From Bacteroides sp. (GTDB lineage: Bacteria > Bacteroidota > Bacteroidia > Bacteroidales > Bacteroidaceae): a DNA stretch of 54,844 bases. The notes beneath the pieces were generated by a model. That model was not told where the DNA came from. It saw only the letters and a program-made list of their open reading frames with translations, and did no database searches. Below, piece after piece: positions 18,518 through 25,453 of this stretch (its first letter is position 1; every line of letters begins with the position of its first letter). The stretch is taken from positions 1 through 54,844 of the forward strand of contig JAGOOC010000016.1 of assembly GCA_017992695.1 (NCBI GenBank). The letters run 5' to 3'. The translations under genes and the position numbers were made by a program.

Positions 18518-21500
18518 AACAATTAAACCTCCTTATTTTCACGTTCCTTCTCCTTAGTGGGGGAGGAACGTTGTCGCTTGCCTCCTCGTCACCTGCTGCA
18601 TCTCCACGTGCAAGAAGCATGGCTAAAAGCGTTATTGCCACTCGGCACCTGCGTGTGGAACAGCTGACCAACCCCTTAGGTGTAGATGCGAAACAACCCC
18701 GATTGAGCTGGCAGATTGCCTCCAACGAGCAGTCGGTGATGCAGATCGCCTACCACGTGCTGGTAGCCTCTTCGCCCGAGAAGTTGGCTCGCAACGAAGG
18801 CGATCTTTGGGATAGTGGCAAGGTCATGAGTGATGCTTCGCAATGGATAACCTATGCAGGCACATCACTCAAGAGCAACACGCGTTGCTACTGGAAAGTA
18901 AAAGTGCACACCAACAAAGGCGAAGCTCCATGGAGCGAACCGGCGTTGTGGAGCATGGGCTTGCTGGGCGAGACCCATTGGCGTGGTCAGTGGATTGGCC
19001 TCGACCGTGCGTCCCCCGGCGATAGCGAAACGCAATGGAGCCGCCTTGCTGCCCGCTACCTACGCAAAGAGTTCGTGGTAAGCAAACCCGTGAAATATGC
19101 CACCGTGCACCTCAGCGGATTGGGGCTTTACGAACTTTTTATTAACGGACAGCGTGTGGGCAATCAGGTACTGGCACCTGCACCAACCGACTACCGCAAA
19201 ACCGTATTGTACAACACCTATGATGTGACTTCCTTGTTGAATGCCAATAGTGTATCGGCTACTCCAAACGCTGTGAGCACCAACCGAAATGCATTGGGCG
19301 TTACCCTCGGTAACGGTCGCTACTACACCATGCGTCAAAACTACAAGCCCTATAAGATACCCAACTTCGGTTATCCCAAGCTTCGGTTAAACCTCATCAT
19401 CGAGTATACCGACGGCACGAGCGAAACCATTGCCAGCGATGCCGGTTGGAAGCTCACCACCGAAGGGCCTATTCGTAGCAACAACGAGTATGATGGCGAA
19501 ACGTACGATGCCCGCAACGAGCTCGTCAACTGGTCTAAACCCGGCTACGACGATAGTCAATGGATGTCCGCTCAACGCGTGGCCATCCCCGACGGCACAC
19601 TACGTGCGCAGATGATACCCGGCATGAAGGTTACCGAAACACTGCGCCCTGTGTCGATGAAGAAGTTTGCTAACGGAACCGTGGCGGGCAAAAAGACCGG
19701 CTTAGGCACTAATCCTCTTTTTAAAAGCCCACGTTACATCCTCGATTTTGGGCAGAATATGGCCGGATGGGTGCGCTTGCGCATCAAAGGAGCAGCAGGC
19801 GATACGATTCGTTTGCGATTTGCCGAAACGCTCGATAAGGAGGGCAACCTCTTTGTCGACAACCTGCGCGATGCCCGTGTAACCGATACCTACATCGCCT
19901 CCGGTCGCGAACCCAAGGGCGCTACTTGGGCTCCCTGCTTCATTTATCACGGTTTCCGTTACGTCGAAGTAACCGGTTACCCCGATCCGCAGCTGAGCGA
20001 CTTTACGGCCGAAGTAGTTGAAGACGAGATGGCTCATACGGGTCGCTTTGCGAGCTCGAATGAAACCTTGAATGCCGTAGTCAAGAACGCTTTCTGGGGT
20101 ATTCGGAGCAACTACAAAGGCATGCCTGTAGACTGTCCCCAACGCAACGAGCGTCAACCTTGGTTGGGCGACCGCGTGATGGGTTGTTGGGGCGAGAGCT
20201 ACCTGTTCGACAACGGTTCGTTCTATGCCAAATGGGCCGATGACATCAGCGATGCGCAACGCTCAGACGGCTGCATCCCCGATGTAGCCCCGGCCTTCTG
20301 GAACTACTACTCCGACAATGTAACCTGGCCTACCGCCTTGCCTATGGTGTGTGATATGCTCTACACTCAATACGGCAACATCGAGCCCATGCGTCGCAAC
20401 TATCCTGCCATCAAACGGTGGATAGCGCATTTGCAAGCCGAGTTTCAGGAGAAAGAGGGCATCATTACCAAAGACAAATACGGTGACTGGTGTGTACCGC
20501 CCGAGGCACTCGACCTTATTCACAGTCGCGACCCCAAACGCCAAACAGACGGTTCGCTTATCTCCACCGCCTACTACCTCAAAGTGTTGCAACTGATGCA
20601 CCGCTTTGCCAGTGCGCAAGGGCTCACGGCCGAGGCCGAAGTGTGGGAGACCGAAGAACGTCGCGTGAAAGATGCATTTAATGCTCGCTTTCTGCATGTA
20701 AAGTCCGGCACCTCTGCTGTGCCTGGTCATGTGCTTTACCCCGATAGTGTGTATTACGGTAACAATACGGTTACGGCCAACATCCTTCCGCTTGCTTTCG
20801 GTCTGGTGCCCAAACCTCAGGTTGAAGAGGTAGTGAAAAACGTTGTGGCTGGTATCATTACCACAAACAAAGGTCACTTATCTACCGGAGTAATTGGTAC
20901 CCAGTGGTTGATGCGCGAACTAAGCCGCAAGGGTCACGCCGGTGTAGCTTATCTGTTGGCAACCAACAAAACCTACCCATCGTGGGGATACATGGCAGAA
21001 AACGGAGCTACTACCATCTGGGAGTTGTGGAACGGCAACACCGCCAACCCCGAGATGAACAGCGGCAACCACGTGATGCTGTTGGGCGACCTACTTCCAT
21101 GGTGTTTCGAGAACCTGGCAGGCATCCGTCCGCACCGCCAACGGGTGGGTTTCAAACACCTCGTGCTGCGACCCAACTTCGAGATTCAAGAACTGAGTCG
21201 CATCGACGCTTCCTACGAAACACCTTACGGAAAGGTGGTGAGCCAATGGAGCAAAACCCCGATGCACTTGAATTGGATCATCGAGATCCCCGCCAACACC
21301 ACTGCCGAAGTACACCTGCCCGGTGGCAAGGTAGAGCAAATTGGCAGCGGTCGTTACCAATACAGCGTCGATATCGTTACCCGGGAGGCTGCCATCACCA
21401 AAGATGAGTTTCTCTACGAGCAATCGGGATTTCCCGAATGCCACAGCGGCACCATTGTAGAAACGCCGAAGGGGGATTTGGTAGCCTCTTACTTTGGTGG

Positions 21501-22524
21501 AACCAAAGAGCGTAACCCCGACTGTAGCATCTGGATAAGCCGTAAGCCGAAGGGTGCAAAGGGGTGGACAGCCCCTGTGCTGGCTGCCGATGGCGTATTT
21601 GCCAAGAACGATCCGCACCTGGCATTGGCTGGCTTAGGAGGCATCAGCTATGCCGATGTGCCGAGTAGCGAAACAACACCTCAGCGCCGTGCTTGCTGGA
21701 ACCCCGTGCTCTTTCAGGTGCCCGGTGGCGACCTGCTGCTCTTCTTCAAGATTGGCTTGAAGGTAAGCGACTGGACCGGCTGGGTGGTGCGCTCGCGCGA
21801 CGGTGGCAAAACGTGGAGCCGTCGCGAACCCTTACCCGCAGGCTTCTTGGGCCCGATTAAAAACAAGCCCGAGTACATCAACGGACGCATCATCTGCCCC
21901 TCGAGCACCGAGGGCGATGGGGGGTGGCAAGTACACTTCGAGATCTCCGATGATAAAGGCAAAACCTGGAAGAAAGTAGGTCCGCTTACTGCCGAGCTCT
22001 CGCTACTAACGCCCGACCGCAAGCCCGGAACGGTGCAAGAAGACGACGCAGAAGCAGGCGAGGCGATAGCCGGAACAGGGGCGAAACCGATCTTTGCCAT
22101 TCAGCCCAGTCTTCTTCGTCATGCCGACGGGCGTTTACAGATTCTCTGCCGCACCCGCAACGCGCAACTGGCTACGGCATGGAGCAGCGACAATGGCGAT
22201 ACATGGAGCAAGATTACCCTGAGCTCGTTGCCCAGCAACAACTCGGGTACCGATGCGGTGACACTCAAAGACGGCCGACACGTGGTAATCTATAACAACT
22301 TTAGCACGCTGCCCGGCACACCCAAAGGGGTGCGTACGCCGCTCGGCATTGCCGTGTCAAACGATGGAGTGAACTGGCGTCATGTGCTTACGCTCGAAGA
22401 TAGCCCCATCAGTCAGTACTCTTATCCTGCCATCATTCAAGGCAAAGATGGTAAGCTGCACGCCCTTTATACTTGGCGCAGGCAACGGATGAAGTATGCC
22501 GAGATAGATCCAAGCCTGTTTTGA
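18514..22524 (+). CDS. GH78-GH33 fusion (alpha-L-rhamnosidase / sialidase-like Kdo hydrolase)
   Basis: 1336 residues. Residues about 45-950 are a full GH78 rhamnosidase (beta domains, then the six-hairpin barrel with MPVDCPQRNERQPWLGD near 535). Residues about 958-1336 are a GH33-like sialidase propeller with Asp-box turns SRDGGKTW, SDDKGKTW, SSDNGDTW and a degenerate SNDGVNW. GH33 includes 3-deoxyoctulosonate (Kdo) hydrolases, and RG-II chain C is Rha-alpha-1,5-Kdo, so one polypeptide could remove both sugars in order. That assignment is inferred from the family pair and context. The gene overlaps GH140 by 4 bases, closes the third unit, and is followed by a small-RNA-like element with a terminator. 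Confidence 0.87.
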   Translation: MKQLNLLIFTFLLLSGGGTLSLASSSPAASPRARSMAKSVIATRHLRVEQLTNPLGVDAKQPRLSWQIASNEQSVMQIAYHVLVASSPEKLARNEGDLWDSGKVMSDASQWITYAGTSLKSNTRCYWKVKVHTNKGEAPWSEPALWSMGLLGETHWRGQWIGLDRASPGDSETQWSRLAARYLRKEFVVSKPVKYATVHLSGLGLYELFINGQRVGNQVLAPAPTDYRKTVLYNTYDVTSLLNANSVSATPNAVSTNRNALGVTLGNGRYYTMRQNYKPYKIPNFGYPKLRLNLIIEYTDGTSETIASDAGWKLTTEGPIRSNNEYDGETYDARNELVNWSKPGYDDSQWMSAQRVAIPDGTLRAQMIPGMKVTETLRPVSMKKFANGTVAGKKTGLGTNPLFKSPRYILDFGQNMAGWVRLRIKGAAGDTIRLRFAETLDKEGNLFVDNLRDARVTDTYIASGREPKGATWAPCFIYHGFRYVEVTGYPDPQLSDFTAEVVEDEMAHTGRFASSNETLNAVVKNAFWGIRSNYKGMPVDCPQRNERQPWLGDRVMGCWGESYLFDNGSFYAKWADDISDAQRSDGCIPDVAPAFWNYYSDNVTWPTALPMVCDMLYTQYGNIEPMRRNYPAIKRWIAHLQAEFQEKEGIITKDKYGDWCVPPEALDLIHSRDPKRQTDGSLISTAYYLKVLQLMHRFASAQGLTAEAEVWETEERRVKDAFNARFLHVKSGTSAVPGHVLYPDSVYYGNNTVTANILPLAFGLVPKPQVEEVVKNVVAGIITTNKGHLSTGVIGTQWLMRELSRKGHAGVAYLLATNKTYPSWGYMAENGATTIWELWNGNTANPEMNSGNHVMLLGDLLPWCFENLAGIRPHRQRVGFKHLVLRPNFEIQELSRIDASYETPYGKVVSQWSKTPMHLNWIIEIPANTTAEVHLPGGKVEQIGSGRYQYSVDIVTREAAITKDEFLYEQSGFPECHSGTIVETPKGDLVASYFGGTKERNPDCSIWISRKPKGAKGWTAPVLAADGVFAKNDPHLALAGLGGISYADVPSSETTPQRRACWNPVLFQVPGGDLLLFFKIGLKVSDWTGWVVRSRDGGKTWSRREPLPAGFLGPIKNKPEYINGRIICPSSTEGDGGWQVHFEISDDKGKTWKKVGPLTAELSLLTPDRKPGTVQEDDAEAGEAIAGTGAKPIFAIQPSLLRHADGRLQILCRTRNAQLATAWSSDNGDTWSKITLSSLPSNNSGTDAVTLKDGRHVVIYNNFSTLPGTPKGVRTPLGIAVSNDGVNWRHVLTLEDSPISQYSYPAIIQGKDGKLHALYTWRRQRMKYAEIDPSLF

Positions 22525-22545
22525 TAAAGAAAAACAGTCAAAAGC

Positions 22546-22576
22546 TTGCATTTGTCTGTAAAATGTAGTATATTTG
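22546..22576 (+). promoter_or_regulatory. Housekeeping-type promoter for a candidate small RNA
   Basis: TTG (22546-22548), 20 bases, TATATTTG (22569-22576) is a near-perfect Bacteroidetes sigma-AB promoter (TTTG-N19-21-TAnnTTTG). It starts 22 bases after the GH78-GH33 stop codon, with no coding sequence behind it before a terminator at 22617-22647. Confidence 0.75.
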
Positions 22577-22582
22577 ACAGTG

Positions 22583-22647
22583 TAATCCTGAATTAGATTC
22601 GGGAGCGTATATAGTAAAAGAGGGGAGCCGTGGCTTCCCTCTTTTTT
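22583..22647 (+). ncRNA. Candidate two-hairpin small RNA, about 65 nt
   Basis: A transcript from the promoter at 22546-22576 would start near 22583 and end at the T-run at 22647. It would fold into a 7-bp hairpin CCTGAAT/ATTCGGG (22587-22603, 3-base loop, one G-T pair), a short single-stranded linker, and the terminator hairpin. No convincing ORF fits inside. Such promoter-hairpin-terminator units beside PULs are known as regulatory small RNAs in Bacteroides, but this one is recognised only by its layout. The simpler alternative is a bare terminator for the upstream unit with a chance promoter. Confidence 0.5.
22617..22647 (+). terminator. Rho-independent terminator after GH78-GH33 / small RNA
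   Basis: AAGAGGG(G)AGC pairs with GCT(T)CCCTCTT around a four-base loop, followed by a run of T (22642-22647). It would end the third transcription unit as well as the candidate small RNA. Confidence 0.9.
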
Positions 22648-22674
22648 ATGCAGACAACCGTTGTTGAAACTGCC

Positions 22675-22762
22675 ATGCATGGTTCATTGCTGTCGAATGC
22701 ACGGTTCATTTGGGCTTTTTGCTCGGTTCATTGGAGACGAATGCACGGTTCATTCGCCCCGA
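22675..22762 (+). repeat. Four-unit 22-bp tandem repeat with conserved and variable halves
   Basis: Units start at 22675, 22697, 22719 and 22741, exactly 22 bases apart. The first 14 bases of each are close to ATGCACGGTTCATT (copy 1 has ATGCATGG, copy 3 TTGCTCGG, copies 2 and 4 exact). The last 8 differ (GCTGTCGA, TGGGCTTT, GGAGACGA, CGCCCCGA). It lies in non-coding DNA between two transcription units. I have an impression of similar non-coding repeats in other Bacteroides genomes but no known function. Confidence 0.85.
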
Positions 22763-22907
22763 GAGTGGTAGGCTTTCACTCGAAGAGGGTACCTCTCTCA
22801 TCAGATGCTACCGCTTTGGTTAATCTATCCTAAAGCTGCTCTTGACAAGATTCCCCTCGAAACACTCCTCTTGTATCGTTTTTTCTCTGCTCCTCTGCGC
22901 CTGCTCA
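22763..22907. other. Non-coding stretch without a recognised feature
   Basis: Part of the 553-base gap between the GH78-GH33 and GH141 genes. Nothing convincing is coded here. Only short imperfect dyads are visible, such as GAGTG...CACTC near 22763-22782 and the near-palindrome around GGTACC at 22788-22793. Confidence 0.4.
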
Positions 22908-22948
22908 CCGCTTTTACAAAGCGGCTGCAGCTCCCTTGATCAAGCTGC
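22908..22948. other. Two adjacent hairpin dyads upstream of the GH141 promoter-like element
   Basis: CCGCTTT-TAC-AAAGCGG (22908-22924) is a perfect 7-bp stem. Next to it, GCAGCT (22927-22932) pairs with AGCTGC (22943-22948), and the interior holds the perfect palindrome CTTGATCAAG (22935-22944). They end 15 bases before TTGAGTACAA copy 4. They could be a regulator site or a weak terminator; there is no T-run. Confidence 0.45.
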
Positions 22949-22963
22949 TTCCAGTCCGTATTA

Positions 22964-22996
22964 TTGAGTACAAATTCCTCTGTTTGGCGTCTTCTT
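22964..22996 (+). promoter_or_regulatory. Bipartite promoter-like element, copy 4, upstream of GH141 gene
   Basis: TTGAGTACAA (22964-22973), 14 bases, CGTCTTCTTT (22988-22997). It lies 114 bases before the GH141 ATG, implying a leader of about 75-80 bases if it is a promoter. A terminator more than 300 bases upstream means the GH141 gene needs its own start of transcription. Confidence 0.78.
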
Positions 22997-23077
22997 TCCA
23001 AAACAGGCTTCAGCTAATGAACATTAGGTGTCAGCCGACGAAATTCTAACGAAACATAGCTAACGTACCTCAACACC

Positions 23078-24907
23078 ATGAAGAAACTACTCACTACTAC
23101 AATTCTGTTGGCGTTTGCCTTCGGGTTGGCAGCAGCAGACATCTGGGTCTCTCCGCAAGGCAACGATCGTCACGACGGAACAGCCCAATCACCCAAAGCC
23201 ACCCTGAACGCTGCTTTGCGGCAAGCTCGCGAATGGCGCAGGCTCAATGATGCCGGTATCGAAGGGGGCATTACAATTTACCTTACGGGTGGTACACATG
23301 CCCTGTACGAACCGCTATTTATTCGTCCCGAAGACAGCGGTACGGAAACTTCACCTACCATCATCCGCAGTGCCCCCGGACAGCTGGCAGTGGTGAGCGG
23401 AGGTGTGCCTTTTGGTCACTGGAAAAAGCAAGGAAAGCTTTGGGTGGCCGATGCTCCCGAGTTTAACGGTCGTCCGTTGGAGTTTCGTCAACTCTACATC
23501 AACGGTAAGAAGGCTGTTCGCGCTCGCGACGTGGCCAACTTTGAGCAGATGCATCGCATCCGCAGCGTTGATACCGAGAACGAGATTCTTTGGGTTCCTG
23601 CCGCAGCCGTGCAGCAACTCACCAAAGCCCCTTGTGCCGAGATGGTGTTGCACCAGATGTGGTGCATAGCGAACCTTCGCATCAAGTCAATCGATGTACA
23701 GGGTGATTCGGCAGCCGTTCGCTTTCATCAGCCCGAGAGTCGCATACAGTTTGAAAGCCCGTGGCCGCGACCCATGGTGACTACCGATGGACACAATTCA
23801 GCTTTTTATCTCACCAATGCGCGCGAACTGCTCGACTGTCCCGGTGAGTGGTTTCACGACATCCGTACCGGCAAGGTTTATTACTATCCACTGGTAGGAG
23901 AGGAGAGCATCACCGAGGCGATTGCTCCCGGTGTAGAAACATTGGTTAATGTAGAGGGAACGCTCGACTGCCCCGTTTCGCATCTTCGTTTCGTTGACCT
24001 CTCCTTTCGCTACACCACTTGGATGCGTCCCACGCTGCAAGGCCATGTACCGTTGCAGGCAGGCATGTACCTCACAGATGGTTATACGCTATCGCCCAAG
24101 ATGGTGCGTCCGGATGGAAATCACTTGCTCGATAATCAAGGGTGGCTGGGGCGTCCTGCTTCGGCCGTACGGGTAAGGGCAGCTCGCGATATCGACTTTG
24201 AGGGTTGCACGTTCGAACACCTAGGATCGACAGGGCTCGACTATGAGTGGGGCACGCAGGGCGGCACGGTGAGCAACTGCTTGTTTCGCGATATTGCCGG
24301 AAACGGTATACTGGCAGGAAGTTTCAGTCCGGCGGCACACGAAATTCACCTGCCTTATGATCCTACCGATGTACGCGAGGTTTGCTCGCACCTCACCTTA
24401 AGTAAGAACCGCATAACCGATGTAACCAACGAAGATTGGGGCACGGTAGGCATCTGTGCGGGCTATGTGCGCCACATCAACATCGAATACAACGAAATAA
24501 GCGAAGTGTCATACACCGGCATCAGCTTGGGTTGGGGATGGACACAGACCGTGAACTGCATGCGTAACAACCGCGTGCATGGCAATCACATACACCACTA
24601 CGGCAAGCACATGTACGACGTGGCGGGCATCTACACGCTGGGTGCACAACCCAAGACGGTGATTTCAGGAAACAAGGTACACAGTATCTATCGCCCCGGC
24701 TATGTGCATGACCCTAGCCACTGGTTCTATCTTTACACTGACGAAGGCTCTTCTTTTATCACCGTAAAAGACAACGAGGTAGAGGGAGACAAGTTTTTGA
24801 AGAACGCTAACGGCCCGGGCAACACTTGGGAAAACAATCGTTTTCCGTTAGACAACCTTTTGCCACCCGTTCAAGCAACTTCGACAAGTACTACTACTAA
24901 TCAATAA
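23078..24907 (+). CDS. Alpha-L-fucosidase-type beta-helix enzyme, family GH141
   Basis: 609 residues with signal peptide MKKLLTTTILLAFAFGLAAA. It is a right-handed parallel beta-helix, opening IWVSPQGNDRHDGTAQSPKATL in the manner of DUF1565 proteins. Asp514 (YDVAGIYT) and Asp555 (YTDEGSS) are 41 residues apart. The catalytic aspartates that I recall for the founding GH141 enzyme (Asp523, Asp564) have the same separation, so the family call is good. The known reaction is removal of alpha-L-fucose from RG-II chain A. The C-terminus ends in a Ser/Thr-rich tail (ATSTSTTTNQ). It appears to be the only intact gene of the fourth unit; a wrecked glycosidase gene follows. Confidence 0.9.
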   Translation: MKKLLTTTILLAFAFGLAAADIWVSPQGNDRHDGTAQSPKATLNAALRQAREWRRLNDAGIEGGITIYLTGGTHALYEPLFIRPEDSGTETSPTIIRSAPGQLAVVSGGVPFGHWKKQGKLWVADAPEFNGRPLEFRQLYINGKKAVRARDVANFEQMHRIRSVDTENEILWVPAAAVQQLTKAPCAEMVLHQMWCIANLRIKSIDVQGDSAAVRFHQPESRIQFESPWPRPMVTTDGHNSAFYLTNARELLDCPGEWFHDIRTGKVYYYPLVGEESITEAIAPGVETLVNVEGTLDCPVSHLRFVDLSFRYTTWMRPTLQGHVPLQAGMYLTDGYTLSPKMVRPDGNHLLDNQGWLGRPASAVRVRAARDIDFEGCTFEHLGSTGLDYEWGTQGGTVSNCLFRDIAGNGILAGSFSPAAHEIHLPYDPTDVREVCSHLTLSKNRITDVTNEDWGTVGICAGYVRHINIEYNEISEVSYTGISLGWGWTQTVNCMRNNRVHGNHIHHYGKHMYDVAGIYTLGAQPKTVISGNKVHSIYRPGYVHDPSHWFYLYTDEGSSFITVKDNEVEGDKFLKNANGPGNTWENNRFPLDNLLPPVQATSTSTTTNQ

Positions 24908-24919
24908 CTCTTTCATCGC

Positions 24920-25385
24920 ATGAAACGAATCACGACCTTTGGCACTTTGTGCCCAGCTGGTGGGCGATACTGCCAATCAGTCTAAGTACCAAGCGCTGGG
25001 TACTGCGCTCAAAGGCAAACTAGAATCTGCTTTCTGGAACGAAGAGAAGCAAGCCTTGGTGCACAACCGGGTAAACCAAGCACAAGGAAACGGCACGGTT
25101 TTGTATGCGCAAAGTGATGCCGTGACCCGTTACGCCAATATGTTTGCTGTATTCTTCAACTAGCTCGATGGAAAGAAGAAGCAAAGCATAAAGCAGTCGG
25201 TGCTCGCGGTGTATATGGATCACAAGAGGATTAAAGTGAAGGCCGGGCAGGGCAAGGGATACCTTACCTTCAAGAGCCGACGAACACCAAAAGTTAACAT
25301 CGGAACACCCGAGAAAGTAGCCGATGGCAGCTGGCGTTTATGGATTGATTCGCCCGAAGAGCGGGTGGTGCAGTATCAATGGTAG
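24920..25385 (+). pseudogene. Remnant of a six-hairpin (GH78-like) glycosidase gene
   Basis: An ATG at 24920 (MKRITT) runs out of frame into a partial domain in the frame of 24939: CAQLVGDTANQSKYQALGTALKG ... VTRYANMFAVFFN, then an in-frame TAG at 25161-25163, then LDGKKKQSIKQSV. Those blocks are typical of the catalytic barrel of Bacteroidetes rhamnosidase-like enzymes. Directly after QSVL the same frame jumps to a C-terminal beta-domain piece (IKVKAGQGKGYLTFKSRR ... VVQYQW, stop at 25383). About 150 of an expected 800 or more residues remain, with an N-terminal deletion, a frameshift, a nonsense codon and an internal deletion. The parental family is likely but not certain. Confidence 0.82.
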
Positions 25386-25392
25386 CCGAGTG

Positions 25393-25425
25393 TTGAGTAC
25401 AAAAAGCGGCTCAGCTCGTCTTGCT
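25393..25425 (+). promoter_or_regulatory. Bipartite promoter-like element, copy 5, upstream of GH138 gene
   Basis: TTGAGTACAA (25393-25402), 14 bases, CGTCTTGCTT (25417-25426). It starts 8 bases after the last codon of the pseudogene and 61 bases before the GH138 ATG, almost the same distance as copy 3 before GH95. It stays intact although the gene just upstream has decayed, which argues that it serves GH138. Confidence 0.8.
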
Positions 25426-25453
25426 TACATAGAAAACTCAAAAGATTCAATAA

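Noticed and set aside
22675-22762. CRISPR array
   Set aside because: Repeat cores are 14 bases with 8-base gaps, far too short for CRISPR repeats and spacers, and no cas genes are near.
22630-22833. Short ORF across the terminator and the 22-bp repeats
   Set aside because: It starts inside the terminator stem and its sequence is just the tandem repeat translated; there is no promoter or leader for it.
24920-25385. Two small intact genes between GH141 and GH138
   Set aside because: The pieces are fragments of one large enzyme family, broken by a TAG and deletions; neither fragment is a complete domain.
3-25426. Reading the TTGAGTACAA elements as ordinary hybrid two-component (AraC-type) operators
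   Set aside because: Not fully excluded, but copies 3 and 5 lie only about 60 bases from the ATG, leaving no room for a standard promoter downstream; a promoter role fits the geometry better.
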